From: Trifolium pratense
Taxonomy: Eukaryota; Streptophyta; Magnoliopsida; Fabales; Fabaceae
Direction: 5' to 3'
NCBI RefSeq assembly: GCF_020283565.1
Contig: NC_060064.1
Span: forward strand, 4,176,001 to 4,240,000
Length of the DNA stretch: 64,000 nucleotides
The position numbers and the translations under genes are program-made. Below the pieces are notes generated by a model that had not been told where the DNA came from, ran no database searches, and worked only from the letters and a program-made list of their open reading frames with translations. Of the stretch, positions 13,079 to 26,076 are shown one piece after another (position 1 is the stretch's first letter; each line of letters begins with the position of its first letter).

Positions 13079-15990
13079 ATGGAAAAAATAGAGCACACAA
13101 CGGTTCACACAAACGGAATAAAAATGCACGTGGCATCAATCGGTTCAGGTCCAGTAATCCTCTTCCTCCACGGCTTCCCTGAGCTTTGGTATTCATGGCG
13201 CCACCAGCTTCTTTCCTTATCCTCTCTCGGTTATCGCGCCATCGCACCTGACCTTCGTGGTTATGGTGACACCGATGCACCTTCTTCTGCGTCTTCTTAC
13301 ACCCCCCTCCATATCGTCGGTGACCTCGTCGGACTTCTCGATGCTCTTGGTGTGGATCGAGTTTTTTTGGTTGGGCATGATTGGGGTGCTGCTATGGCTT
13401 GGTATTTTTGTTTGTTGAAACCTGATCGTGTTAAAGCTTTGGTTAATATGAGTGTTGTTTATCGGTCTAGAAACCCTAGTAGAAAACCTGTTCAAACTAT
13501 GAGGGCTATGATTGGTGATGATTATTATATGTGCAGATTTCAGGTAAATTACTTTCTCCTACTTTTAATTACTATATGCTGATTATTTAGGTTGCTAATC
13601 AAATTAGTAATCAACTAGGGTAGCAATTACTCATTGAAATGGAAGAATAGTATTAGTGTCATGTAATTTAGGATTATGTTGACTATAGAATTGTTTGCTT
13701 TAACCAATACATTGGACTCCGGTGGTTAATGAGTTCCACCAATGGACGAATGGTTCAGGAGAATCCGAGTTCGATTCTTGGGTGGAACAATTCATGGTTA
13801 GACTTTATTTACCTCGCGTCTGAACTCTGGAATACTAGGGGCGAACCCTACCCTAGGAACCGGAGGGTTAACGCAAAAAATATGAATTTGTCTGGCTTTA
13901 AGTTCCTATTGGTTTTGTGAGGTTTATTTATATCAAATATTCAAATCCATATTTTAAGATGATGTTTGAGTTCATCTTAGACTTGTTGGGTCATTAGGTC
14001 TGCGTGAAACTTGTACCGAGTGTCGTAGTGATACTGCTTGACTTGTTGTTGGATTCATCTATTTCTCACCTTAGAAGCTGATTTTGTAGAGTTGCGTTTG
14101 ATAAAGGTATAAATTCTGGCTAATGGCTATTGATGCCAATTGCTTTGCCTTTAGCTGTTCTCAATATGCATTTGTTTATTTTGATATTTCTTTAACTGTG
14201 TTACTGCTCAAATCTCAAAATTTCATGTTTGTTGTAGACATTGCATTGCATCACTTTATGCAAGATCATTTTTGGTTTGATTTCTTTTGATATATGAATT
14301 TGGTTTGGTGGTTGGAGTAAGAGTTAAGGAGTAGAGTGTGATAAGGAACAAGAACGTTTGATCTTCATTTCCAACATAAATTATAATTATACTGACATTT
14401 GTCATTCAAGAAAAGCAACATAAAAACATTGGTTGAGTTCCATAGGTGAAAGCGAAATATGTAGTTGTCATATTTTTGGTTCATCTGAATTTGGATTTGA
14501 AGAATAGTCAGTCTTACTCCAAAGGAATGATACATTGGAAATATGTACTCAAGACATGGGGTTCTGTTATCATTTATTGCTCCCGATGGCCTAAATTTAT
14601 CTTACGATCCTTTTGAGATCATTTGGCTCATGGACAGAAGGAAAGATAGAGAGAGAGAACTCTCTATTTGCTCCTGGAAACTTGTTATTACATGATGTCC
14701 AGACACTTTGTGATGAACACTATTTATACTACTCTTGTAAGATTTTACAAAACAGAGTTTTTTTTGTGACATATAAAGCAAGTAAATGATTGCAAAAAAA
14801 AAAAATCTATAACTATTAAGGTTGCTCCGGTTCATATGGCTGAAAAAATCTAGAGATGCTATTGTTGTCCTAGTTCTTATGTCTTCATTTATCGGTGTTT
14901 CATAAAAGTTCCAATAATTCTTCACCATTAGTGTTCAGACAACAATGTTAATTAATATTAGGTGTATGCAGCCTTTCTGTTCATTATTCGGTGTTTCATA
15001 ACATTGTGTGTGCACGCGCGCACGTGTATGCAGAGCCTTTCAACTTCACATCTTTGTTGCTCCCTAATAACATGCTTCTGAATCAATTTCTTGTTTTCAT
15101 GAACAGTAGCTATCCAGTTCAATGTTCACAAGTTTCATGTATATTCATTAATTTTATATTTCAAAGATATATATGTATAAAGTTAATATCAAGTGCTATG
15201 CTATTTGGCTGTCATGCAGAAACCTGGGGAGGCTGAAGAAGAGTTCGCCCGTGCTGGTGCTGCCAGAATAATAAAATCATTTCTTACGCTGCGTGATTCA
15301 CGTCCACTGTGTGTGCCAAAGGAGATAGGGTTTGGAGGTTCCCCTAACACTCCTATTACTTTACCTAAATGGCTGTCTGAAGAAGATGTCAATTATTATG
15401 CTACCAAATTTGAACAGAAAGGTTTTACTGGTGGGCTAAATTACTATCGCGCTCTGGACCTGTAAGTTTCATCTCATTCATTTTCGTAAACATAACTATA
15501 CATATTGTAATGCACCCTCTATTTGTGTTTGAAACTAGGAACATTTTCCAACTTTATTTCATATACAATTGCCAAACTGTAACAAAGTAGCTTCTGTACG
15601 TTACATTTGAAAAAATGATTGAACTAGACTTGTGCTGCTTTAACCATGTGTCAATAAAAGAAGTTCAAAGTAGAAACTTTATCATTTGCAAAGAGGAGAT
15701 TACTATTAAATGTCCATTCGGGTAAATTTTGTTTTTTGTGCAGAACCTGGGAATTGATGGCACCATGGACCGGGGAACAGATCAAAGTACCGGTGAAGTT
15801 TATTGTGGGAGACCAGGACCTTACATATAACACACCAGGCGTTAAGGAGTATATACATAATGGTGGTTTTAAGAGACAGGTACCATACTTGCAAGAGATG
15901 GTTGTCATGGAAGGAGTAGCTCACTTTATAAATCAGGAAAGACCAGAAGAGATCAGCGCACACATATACGACTTCATCAAGAAATTTTAA
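13079..15990 (+). CDS. Soluble epoxide hydrolase (alpha/beta hydrolase)
   Basis: The enzyme opens epoxides, such as fatty-acid epoxides, to vicinal diols. Three exons (13079-13543, 15220-15461, 15744-15990) joined at GT-AG sites give 317 residues, a usual plant length. HGFP (31-34) forms the oxyanion hole. Asp101 in GHDWG is the nucleophile. Tyr150 and Tyr231 are the lid tyrosines that polarise the epoxide, and Asp261 and His296 complete the charge relay. All positions are offset by four from the potato enzyme, as known for that family. There is no transit peptide or signal peptide, so it is probably cytosolic. Intron 1 is long and carries a SINE-like insert. Confidence 0.95.
13690..13900 (+). 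mobile_element. SINE-like tRNA-derived insert in epoxide hydrolase intron 1
   Basis: This contains a box B-like GAGTTCGATTCTTGG at about 13768 and a possible upstream box A (GGACTCCGGTGG). A GC-richer body follows and then an A-rich end near 13880. It differs from the SINE at 11250. I could not define a target duplication, so boundaries are approximate. Confidence 0.4.
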
Positions 15991-17540
15991 TCGGCTTCGT
16001 TCTTCACGTGAATGTTGTGTAAAAGATATTTATAATTCATATTTTGGATTGCACTGTCCCACACGCTTGCAAGAGTGCCAAGTTTGCACATTTTCTAGTG
16101 TCTAGCGCAATTACTAGTATTTATGTCTTGCTTAATTTGCTTGAATATAGACAAGAAACAAACTTGTCTTAACCCTTTTAACTTAATCTATAGCTAACTT
16201 GCATTCCTTGTGCCTTGGCGCTGGCTGCTAGGGGTGTGTATGGTCCATAAGCCAAACCAAAACAAAATGTATACAAGAGTTAGCTCAAGCCGCATGAATA
16301 GTAATATCCTTGATGGATTGATGTCATTGAATTGATAGAGCCTCACCATTCTTATCAACAAGTTTGATTACGAAATTATGTGACAAGTGAAATTGGCGAC
16401 GGTGGAAATTGAGAGGAATACCATTGCATAAACTTATACGTAGGTAAGTTCTTGAGTGTGTACTCTGTAAATTGACCCATGTGAGTTAAATGCATGTGAA
16501 TGTTAAACAACAAGAGGTAGCTGTTGAGAATGAAAATTGAGGAGTGAAGTGTGGCCTGTCTTTGGGCTCACTACTGGTGGCGGCGATCTTGTGAAAATCG
16601 AGGAAGATGATTAATTTATAATCAAAGATGCATTCGGCAACGTATTGACCACAATTGTGAAACTGTTTATCATAGGCGTCAGAGTTGAGTCGCCATCAAA
16701 GACATTGGCGCATAGAGACTCGGTTAAAAAATTGTTTTTGTAAAGTGATTTAGTGCAAAAATTACTCTATATACTAGTATATGGTTTGGTTTAAAATATA
16801 GTTCAATTCAATGCTTTAGCGGGCTTTGGTAAGTTGCAAAGTAGTTTAGGCTTAGAACACGTATATTCATTTTGACAAAAGATGAAAACTCTAGCACAGT
16901 AGTTTAGGCCTGTATCACGGGAATGACAATGTAACCACACCCCTTCCTATTGTAATTTACAGAGATTTGGTATTTGATTGAACTCTCATGGTCAATTATT
17001 TCAAGTTTACTGACCGTCATGATAAAAGCAAAATTGTTAACAAATCCACAGACTAATACAAAGAATGAGAACAAACATTATGTAATCAGCTTGATAGGAG
17101 ATATCCCAAACCCTATAAACTCCAAACAAATCACCACCTCACTCAAGAACAAGAGTAGGTCGCGGAAAGATCACACCCAAACACATAAACCAAACCCTCC
17201 ATCAGTTAAATTTTGTTTAGCATCACAGAAAGATCCCGCCCAAAAACACAAACCAAACCCTCCCTCAAATCCATCTATCGTCACCTTTCAACAAAGTACC
17301 ATGAACCACACACAAAGCAAAATTGCAGAATAATAATGCTCATTAATTCTCTAAAAAAGTTTGGAAGAGAGTTTGTGCTTAAACAAAATTGTTTGGAGGC
17401 CAGTTCATTCTTTTTTCCCCTTGGGGAAAAAGAAAAACAAAAAACAAAACAAATAACACCAAAGAAAGATAAAACACTACATAACAATAATGATATAAAA
17501 GGAAAGGTCTTTCATGCTTGAGCTCCAAAACTTCCAAAAC
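15991..17540. other. Intergenic, epoxide hydrolase to eL18
   Basis: This spacer holds the 3' ends of two convergent genes. Two imperfect direct copies of an aaacacaaaccaaaccctcc-type motif start near 17178 and 17244. The weak open frames here show no domain. Confidence 0.5.
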
Positions 17541-19592
17541 TTAAACTCTAAAGCCTCTGCTCTTCCTCTTTCCTCTGGCCTTTTCAAACTTGCGTCCCCT
17601 ACTACGGACATAGGGCTTGGTGTGGCTGTGGGGCACACCAGGAGCTCTTCCAAAGTGCTTGACAGCCTCACGGGCATTTTTGGGACCTCTAAGAAGAACC
17701 TGAAACATTCATTCACGAAAGAGTTAACGTGCATGCCTTCAAATTTTCAAACAGCAGTGAATAAAGAACCACAAATATAATTTTCCCCTCCTTCAATTGT
17801 AATAAAAGGGCGGGCATGAAAACTATGAACAAAAAAGAAACAATTACAAAAATTAATCACAATATATTGGGCTAGAAGTGGATAAACAAGTATTATTTAA
17901 TAATGCAAGTTAGACACGGATATTAAACCAATTCAATCTAAATTTACTTTGTTAGATTGGTATGGGAGTGTCAGGACAAATAGTAATGCAAGTTTCAAAC
18001 TCAAAAAACAACAATTATAAGGTGAAAATATAAAAGAACAGGAAACATCATCATTGTCCAACACACGAACATACTTTTAACAAAGTAAAAAAAACTCTAG
18101 ATAACCTCACATTCATCATTCTACTCATTTTCATAGAGATGACAATACAATAGAAAGCAGTGAAAACATGATTTTAGATACGTGGTCTGTTAAAAACACA
18201 CTACTTGGAGGATATAAGAAAACACAAATTTACTACATGTTCAGACATGAAAAGACAATTGCAAAAATGGGGCTATGCATCAAAACAAGTAATAAATGTA
18301 CTAATATATGAAGTTTGGTGGCAAAAACTTGTATAAATTTATAAAGTTTGCTCACATGAGCTTAAGTCAATAAACCAACTAAAAAAACTACCACAATTTT
18401 GACAAAAGAATATCACCGAGAATTGCAATAAACAGAAACTAGTAGCATTAAAATTAAAACACATACCGTGTTCTGGCCTAAAGGAGCTCTAAGAGCCAGC
18501 TGATCAAAGGTGAGACACTCCCCACCAGCCTTCTCAATTCTTGCTCTGGCAGTTTCTGTGAACCTTAGAGCAGTTACCTTTATTGCAGGTACTTCATAAA
18601 CCCTAATGTCATCTGTCACCGCACCAACAACTACAGCAATCTTACCCTCCTATTGCAACAAAAAGAAAACACTCAGTAAACATACAATTATGATTATTTC
18701 TAAAACTAATTTCAAACTTCAAATATCATGTCAATTGTTAAGGGCATTGTTTGGATTATATCATTTGAATAACTTATTAAAACAGCTTATAACATGGCCC
18801 CGTTAGATTGGCTTATTTTTTTAGCTTATCCCAAACAGCTTATACAATAAATAAGCTTTTATTTTAATTCATAAGTTCTCACTAACGAAAATTATATCTT
18901 CATAAGCTGCTTTTTCATAAACTAATTTCACAAGCTTATAAATAGTACATAAAAGCTTATTTATTTGCATAAGCTCAAAATTAAGTCGATCCAAACGGAT
19001 CCTATGTCTATAATGCACTTGCATCTTATCTTCAGAAATATCAATTATTACTTACAAAAAATTAACTTTATTTTATCGTTTGCTAAGAAATAGCTTTTAC
19101 ATAAACACTAAAATGATATACACATAATTAAGCTATTAATCCAAACAGGGCCTAAGAATTAATATACCTTTCCCTTGGTGTAACGAATCAACCTAGAAAG
19201 TGATAGTGGTGGCTTGTTCACTTTGCTCATGAAAAGACGCTTGAGGATAACCTTATTGAAACTACTCTCAGTCCTCCGAACAAGGAAACGGTAAAGCTGA
19301 AAATACAAATCAAACAACGAAATCGATTCAAATACAAATCCATTATTCAAAATCACAATAACGAATGTAATAATAATAAAAATAATAAGAGTATAAAAAA
19401 TGGTACCTTAACGAGAAGCTTGAGGTAGATATCATTGGATTTGGGTGCGTTTCGTTTGGTCTTCTTGGACTTACCTCCTGCCTTCAAATCGATACCCTGA
19501 AATGCGATAGAAAAACGAAGTGAGATTTAGAGATGAAGGAGTTGGAAGAAATCGTGGTGGCGTTGGAGATGATTGATTGATGAACATACCAT
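17541..19592 (-). CDS. RPL18: 60S ribosomal protein L18 (eL18)
   Basis: This large-subunit ribosomal protein acts in the cytosol after assembly in the nucleolus. Five coding exons on the minus strand: 19590-19592 (only the ATG), 19407-19496, 19168-19296, 18467-18649 and 17541-17699. They splice to 187 residues, the normal plant eL18 length. The N-terminus reads [16 protein letters not shown]. The end [18 protein letters not shown] is characteristic. All junctions are GT-AG. Intron 3 carries a Tourist-like MITE. The promoter has telo-box motifs. Confidence 0.96.
18742..19152. mobile_element. Tourist-like (PIF/Harbinger) MITE in eL18 intron 3
   Basis: The 411-bp element is flanked by TAA (18739-18741 and 19153-19155). 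Its ends are GGGCATTGTTTGGATTA and, on the complement, GGCCCTGTTTGGATTA. A second inner pair, GGCCCCGTTAGATTGG and the complement of CGATCCAAACGGATCC, suggests a nested related insertion. No coding capacity. Confidence 0.75.
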
Positions 19593-19619
19593 GGTGGATG
19601 GAGCTTGTTGCTGCTGCCG

Positions 19620-19675
19620 AAGGAGTGAAAGGGGGCTAGGGTTTTGTTTAGGGTTAAATGGGTTTATTTATTTGG
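19620..19675 (-). promoter_or_regulatory. Telo-box motifs upstream of eL18
   Basis: Read on the minus strand, AACCCTAAAC and AAACCCTAG lie about 45 and 60 bases upstream of the ATG. AAACCCTA telo-boxes are a known feature of plant ribosomal protein promoters and fit co-regulation with growth. Confidence 0.65.
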
Positions 19676-21576
19676 ATTTCTTTGCTACCATTGAGAACCC
19701 GAGTCATCTTGGATCGCAATCATGACCCGTTTTGTGTATAATATTATAAAACGACCCGGATTACTTAAGACTTTTTTTTTTTACGGACGTTTTACTCAAG
19801 ACTTGTTCAATTATAATTAAACAAAAAAATAAAATTGTTCATTGTAAAATAAAACATGCCGATATTGGAATTGAGATTCAAATTCCGAACATTCAAATAA
19901 ATAATGATACTATATAAATATGTATTTTTTATTTCATGTAATGTATGTTGATGATTCTGGGTCATTACACTCATTTTAGAGTATTTCAAAATAGTTTAGT
20001 GAGAAGTTGTCATATTTTCATCATAGTGTAGGAGGAATTACATACAATTAGACGTTGCTTGTAAGAAAATAACAAATATTGGTTGTTTTGACTTATAAAT
20101 GTGTGGGGCTCTTTTTAGAAGTAGAAGTTCTATTTGATTATGTTGTTTAGGCATGGGGCGCATTAGTCCGTGCACAATTTTTTTTCCATTCACGAGTTGA
20201 CACGTCATTAAATAGAGATTTTAGTAACAAGGTTGGGGTTCTGAATTCTGTGTCGTGCGCTTCAGTTTCTGTCTTTGATGCTGTTGTTTTTGTTTTATGT
20301 TTCTGATGTATGCTTGTTCTTGTGTTTTTTGCTAGTTTTTTGTGTTTTTGATGTACATATCTTGTAACCATACTCCCTCAAAACATGCATTGTGTTTATA
20401 CTTATCATTTTGCTGCTCCAATTTATTATTATTTTTAAATTAAACACAATAAATATGTAGTTATTCTATCCTTATGAATTTAGTAAAGAGTCTGCTATGT
20501 AACAAAATGAGTGATCAACGATTAAACAACCGTCTTGTAACTCTTATAGAAAGCGGTGTTCTTGCAACAATTGACAATGATGTCATTTAGCTCATTCTCA
20601 ACAAAATGGATGGTAGACGATTTTCATTGTAAATGTATTGTGTTTCAACATGGTTTGCTTGATTGGCGTGGTTGTTAAAGCTTGCTGGTTCTATGTTGAT
20701 TATGTTGGAAATGGAATGAGATGATGTTATATTATTATGATATAGGAGTCCAATTTTGCTTGTTTTAGTGGCCTTTATAGTTTAAAGGTGTCTTTCTCTC
20801 TGCTATTAGTTTGAACGGGTGTATCAAGAACCTTATGCCTTAATTAATACATTATCTTTTTCATGCTCATTGTTTCTTTATTTTTATATTTTTTTATTAC
20901 ACATTCTTTAAGATTTTAGCCACACCAAATTTTCATGTTTGGATCCATCCCTGCTTAGTTCCCTAACGGTGTGTTTGGGTCCCACAACTGTTCAATTCTT
21001 CACATATATGCGGAGAAATAGCAAAGAAATGGCTCACATTATGTTATACAGTAAATACCCTTTATTTTCTCATAGATAAGTAACCGCTTCAATGAGAGTC
21101 ACCAATCCATAGCCTATAGTAGAATTTCTCCCTATTTAATTAATCCTCCAAATTAGTAAAGGTCATCAAAGTCTGAATGTGATAAAAAGAAAAATTCAAA
21201 GTCTTAATGGTAACAAAAATTTACTAATCTTTTGGTATTTCTTTTCTCTTCAAGTCTGAATGGGGGTATGATATTTTCTTTTATTAATTAATAATAAAGT
21301 GCTAAAATAATAGTAATCTCACAATAATTTAATTAAATTAAAACAAGTGGTTAAATTAATTAATTAACTGAATTTAAATAAGAGTTAAATTAATTTTGAT
21401 GGAAATATTATTTAACATAGGGGTATTATTGTACTTTTAAAAAATAACAACATTTCTCTCTTCTCCCTTATGATGTGTCCGAAAATTACTTGTACGGCAA
21501 TTCAATTCAATTCAACTCAATTAGATTTCTCATATAAATCCCTAAATTTCCTCCACCTGCCACGGCTACTCCGACG
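19676..21576. other. Intergenic between divergent eL18 and SEC15
   Basis: This should contain both promoters. It is AT-rich, and no further gene or bounded repeat is supported. The short frames at 19807-19989 and 20147-20371 have no recognisable domain. Confidence 0.5.
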
Positions 21577-23991
21577 ATGAACCCTTCGAAACTTCCGCGC
21601 CGGAAAGTTACTCAGGCAAACGGCGATGACTCCGGAGACAAACTCGACCAGCTTCTTCTATCATCCGCTATATGCAACAACGAAGACTTAGGCTCCTTCG
21701 TCCGCAAAGCTTTCGCTTCCGGCAAACCAGAAACTCTCCAACATCACCTCAAACACTTCGCTCGCTCCAAAGAATCGGAGATCGAAGAAGTCTGTAAAGC
21801 ACACTACCAAGACTTCATCCTCGCCGTCGATGATCTCCGATCGCTTCTCTCCGACGTTGAATCTCTCAAGTCATCACTCTCCGATTCAAATTCAAAACTC
21901 CAGTCCGTTGCTCGTCCGCTTCTCACCTCTCTCGATTCCTTCGTCGAAGCACGAAACGTTTCGAAAAACGTTAATCTCGCAATCGATTCAGTTGAAGCGT
22001 GTGTTCAGTTAATGGAAGTTTGTTCACGCGCTAACAGTTATCTCTCCGAGGACAAATTCTACATGGCGTTGAAGTGTGTTGATGCAATCGAGAGAAATTA
22101 CTTGGATAAAACGCAGTCGTCGAAGTTGAAGAAGATTCTTGAGAAGAAGATTCCAGAGATTCGTTCTTACATAGAGAGAAAAGTGAACAAAGAGTTCGGT
22201 GATTGGTTAGTTAAGATCCGTGTTGTGAGTCGTAATTTAGGTCAATTGGCAATTGGTCAAGCTTCATCAGCGAGACAGAGAGAAGAAGATCTTAGAATCA
22301 AACAGCGTCAAGCGGAGGAACAGAGTAGACTCAGTGTTAGGGATTGTATTTATGCTTTGGAGGAAGAAGATGAAGATGGAATCGTTGCTGGGATCGGAGA
22401 TGACGGTAACAGTAATGGTGGTGGTGGTGGAGGTTTGGGATTTGATTTGACTCCGTTGTATAGAGCTTACCATATTCACCAAACGTTAGGATTAGAGGAT
22501 GGATTTAAGCAATATTATTTTGAGAATAGGAAACTTCAGTTGACTTCGGATTTCCAGGTATCGTCTATGACGCCTTTTCTTGAATCTCATCAAACGTTCT
22601 TTGCACAGATTGCAGGTTTTTTTGTGGTGGAGGATCGTGTGTTGAGAACCGGTGGTGGTTTGATATCGAAAATGGAAGTTGAGAATTTATGGGAAATTGC
22701 TGTTAGCAAAATGTGTTCTGTGTTGGAGGATCAATTTTCTAGAATGCAAACTGCTAATCATCTTTTGTTGATTAAGGATTATGTGAGTTTATTAGGAGTA
22801 ACATTGCGTAGATTTGGTTACCCGATAGATGCCTTGCTTGATGTTTTAAGCAAACATAGGGATAAGTATCATGAATTGCTCTTGTCAGATTGTAGGAAGC
22901 AGATAGCTGAGGCTATAGGTGGTGATAAATTTGAGCAGATGTATATGAAGAAAGAGTATGAGTATTCTATGAATGTGCTTTCTTTTCAGATTCAGACAAC
23001 GGATATTATACCTGCTTTTCCTTACGTGGCACCGTTTTCGTCCACGGTGCCTGATTGTTGTCGTATTGTGCGGTCATTTATTGAGGATTCTGTTAGTTTC
23101 ATGTCATATGGTGGGCAGCTTGAGTTCTATGATGTTGTTAAGAAATATTTAGATAAGCTTTTGAGTGAGGTTTTAGATGAATCTTTGTTAAAGCTTATTA
23201 ATACCTCGGTTAGTGGTGTCTCCCAGGCAATGCAAATGGCAGCAAATATGGCTGTTATGGAGCGTGCGTGTGATTTTTTCTTTCGCCACGCGGCACAGCT
23301 TTCAGGGGTTCCTTTGAGAATGGTGGAGAGAAGCCGGAGGCAGTTTCCTCTGAGGAAAGCCCGTGATGCTGCGGAAGAGACGCTGTCAGGGCTGCTCAAA
23401 GCCAAAGTTGATGGATTTATGACATTGATTGAGAATGTAAATTGGATGACCGATGATCCGCCTCAAGATGGAAATGAATATGTAAATGAGGTCATAATGT
23501 ATTTGGAAACTGTGGTTTCGACTACTGCATCACAGATATTGCCAACTCAAGTTCTTAAAAGAGTTTTACTGGATGTTATTTCTCATATATCGGAGATGAT
23601 TGTTGGGACTTTAGTTAGTGATTCTGTTAAGAGGTTTAGTGTCAATGCCATAACTGGAATTGATACAGACATCAAGCTCTTAGAATCTTTTGCTGAATCT
23701 CAGGGAACCCATTTATCTGATGGGGATGCTAATCAGTTGAAATTGGCACTTGCTGAGTCAAGGCAAATGGTTAATTTGCTAGTAAGCAATCATCCCGAGA
23801 ATTTCCTGAATCCAGTGATCAGGGAGAGGAGTTACAATGCTTTGGATCACAAGAAAGTGGTGATTGTTTCAGAAAAGTTGAAGGATCCTTCAGATCGACT
23901 CTTTGGAACCTTTGGTAGTCGAGGGTCCAGGCAGAATCCAAAAAAGAAATCACTGGATACATTGATAAAAAGACTAAGGGATGTTAGCTGA
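21577..23991 (+). CDS. SEC15B: Exocyst complex subunit SEC15 (SEC15B-like)
   Basis: This is an intronless gene of 804 residues, as is usual for plant SEC15. SEC15 is a subunit of the octameric exocyst, which tethers secretory vesicles to the plasma membrane. The N-terminal part has the conserved KPETLQHHLKHFARSKESE and VCKAHYQDFI segments, followed by coiled-coil prone sequence (about 85-250). An acidic and poly-Gly linker lies at about 262-289. The C-terminal helical Sec15 domain runs to about 760, and the tail is basic (NPKKKS). The N-terminal sequence favours the SEC15B branch, from memory of the family. No disruption is seen. Confidence 0.95.
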   Translation: MNPSKLPRRKVTQANGDDSGDKLDQLLLSSAICNNEDLGSFVRKAFASGKPETLQHHLKHFARSKESEIEEVCKAHYQDFILAVDDLRSLLSDVESLKSSLSDSNSKLQSVARPLLTSLDSFVEARNVSKNVNLAIDSVEACVQLMEVCSRANSYLSEDKFYMALKCVDAIERNYLDKTQSSKLKKILEKKIPEIRSYIERKVNKEFGDWLVKIRVVSRNLGQLAIGQASSARQREEDLRIKQRQAEEQSRLSVRDCIYALEEEDEDGIVAGIGDDGNSNGGGGGGLGFDLTPLYRAYHIHQTLGLEDGFKQYYFENRKLQLTSDFQVSSMTPFLESHQTFFAQIAGFFVVEDRVLRTGGGLISKMEVENLWEIAVSKMCSVLEDQFSRMQTANHLLLIKDYVSLLGVTLRRFGYPIDALLDVLSKHRDKYHELLLSDCRKQIAEAIGGDKFEQMYMKKEYEYSMNVLSFQIQTTDIIPAFPYVAPFSSTVPDCCRIVRSFIEDSVSFMSYGGQLEFYDVVKKYLDKLLSEVLDESLLKLINTSVSGVSQAMQMAANMAVMERACDFFFRHAAQLSGVPLRMVERSRRQFPLRKARDAAEETLSGLLKAKVDGFMTLIENVNWMTDDPPQDGNEYVNEVIMYLETVVSTTASQILPTQVLKRVLLDVISHISEMIVGTLVSDSVKRFSVNAITGIDTDIKLLESFAESQGTHLSDGDANQLKLALAESRQMVNLLVSNHPENFLNPVIRERSYNALDHKKVVIVSEKLKDPSDRLFGTFGSRGSRQNPKKKSLDTLIKRLRDVS

Positions 23992-26012
23992 TTATGTTTA
24001 TATCTGTCTGTAAGGTACTCCCTCTTTGTCAATTTTCTTGTTTTGTGTTTAGTTTCATTTTGTATCCGAATTATTTCATTGCTAGTTCTTGATGAAATTA
24101 TTTTGTTAAGGCTGCCTATCAGTGTCTTCCAATTGCATTTCTAGATTTTACAACATTTGTTTGAAATGTATAATTCGTATGTTCATTTTTATTGGATTGG
24201 ATTTATTTATTTCATATCATGTTAATATGTTACTGTATCTGTTATGGATTCTAACGATGGCTTCATCAGTATGTTTTGAAACAATAATATGACTCTATCC
24301 CAACAGATTTCTTCTGCTTGCTAAAAGGACGTGTTTAATATGTAACATAGTTCTGGTTAATGAGTGGCAGCTTCTGTTTATTAAATTTTCACGGATCTAG
24401 GTTTCGCATTCCTGCTAACTCATCTTAGATTTTTTGAAATATCACAAGTATTTCTTTCACATTTCTGTATGTGTTAATCAACCTTATTCTTGTATTATAA
24501 TACCGCAATGTAGGGCTGTAAACTTTCTTAGAGCTTGATTGATTTTATTAGTCCAATGACAACAACGGTCGAGATTACTGAATATATATTGATTCTCACT
24601 TTGAGCTTTGTAAGACCTTGATCGATTCTATTAGTCCTTGGATGTTTCCAGTTGTGTTGTCATGATAGTTGGTTGGTCCTACTCAGGATAATACGTGGAT
24701 TATAAGATCCTGTCTAGTACAGTACCTAATAGGAAAAAAAAAGGTCACAAAAGACAGCAATTAAATGCAGAAACCACTTAAACCCAACACTTATGAGAGA
24801 ATGCATAACAATCAAGTGTTCTGCAAACTGGACTTATTAAGCTGATCAGACAAGTAGACCAGGAATTGGTCAGCTATCTGGTCCGTTTTAAATTAGAAAA
24901 TTGGTTGATCTCAAAACAAAAAAAAAATCCGTCTAAAACGAGTGAAAAGCTGGTGATAAAGAATGGTTTGATTTGATTATTTTTATTACTTAAAAAATAC
25001 TAATTATAAGGCAAATAATTCTCCACTGATAAATTATAAAAATCTACAGTCTATGGATACATTTTTATCATCCATTCTTGATTTTTTAGCCTATGCATAA
25101 TGCAATAATTTTAATGTGAATGTGATATTCTGTGTTTCACCTACAGCATGTTACAAAAAATGAGGTAGGAACAATGATAAACTAGTGACTGTTTTTTTAA
25201 GCATAAAAAAGCTGTCATTTCACCAGCATTAGCAATAATATAAGCAATACAATTAGGAATAATATAATTTTTTTTAGAATAATCAGTATATATAGCCATT
25301 TTAGCTAAAGCTTGGATATCTATAATAGTTTGTCTCTTGAAAAACTCTACAAAAAGATGTGTTAAAAAGAAGACAAAAGCACTCCACAATCTAAAATGAT
25401 AGAGGTCCAAAATTAGAACGATCCTGCTGCTGATCGTTAAAATTATCAAAGCACCAAAAAAACAATGTTGTCAACACTTAATTCAATGGCTAATACTTAA
25501 TTTTGTTGATCAAAAAAAAAAAAAATTCAATGGCTAATACCTTGACATGTTTCAAAATTTTCCATGGCAAATTGAATGTCTTCATTGCGGATACAAAGTC
25601 CACAACATTTTAATGAGCAGAGATAGCTTAGTTTCAACATTTACGCTGCCAGAAACAAAACCATTCGTCGGGCTTCCATAGATGTGCCTGTTGTTGCCAT
25701 ACTGCATAAGCCACCAACTTTCAATTCTTTCTTTGCACCGAAATAAACTTATCAGAGACAATCTGCCATGCCTTTCGATCACATATTTTGAAACGATTTT
25801 ACTTAAGAGCCTCTTTGTTATGGTTTATTTTATTGAAGAAAAAACATTTTTGTAAGTTCTTACATGTTTCCTACAAATTCTTTAAAAAAAAAACACTTTT
25901 CCAAAATGTATTTTTAAAGTGATTTTCATTTTTGTTTTACAAAACATTAAATAGAGAATAGTAAATTCTTATTAACAATAACAACTATACATTAATGAAT
26001 TTGAATAATGAA
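23992..26012. other. Intergenic downstream of SEC15
   Basis: This begins with the SEC15 3' untranslated region. Minus-strand frames at 25141-25449 and 25582-25782 show no domain I can name and may be decayed transposon sequence. No gene is supported. Confidence 0.45.
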
Positions 26013-26076
26013 ATCTGATTCGAGGGTCAGTTCTGATATCAAGTGGTTTCAGCCCCTTTCCGATCGTAGTTGCGGC
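26013..26076 (-). mobile_element. 5'-truncated SINE copy
   Basis: Read on the minus strand, this matches the body of the SINE at 11250-11417. Shared blocks are GGCTGAAACCACTT, CAGAACTGAC and CTCGAATCAGAT. The promoter end is missing. Confidence 0.75.

Noticed and set aside
25141..25782. Two minus-strand frames that might be a LINE RNase H remnant
   Set aside because: No catalytic motif is recognisable and the composition looks like random AT-rich sequence.
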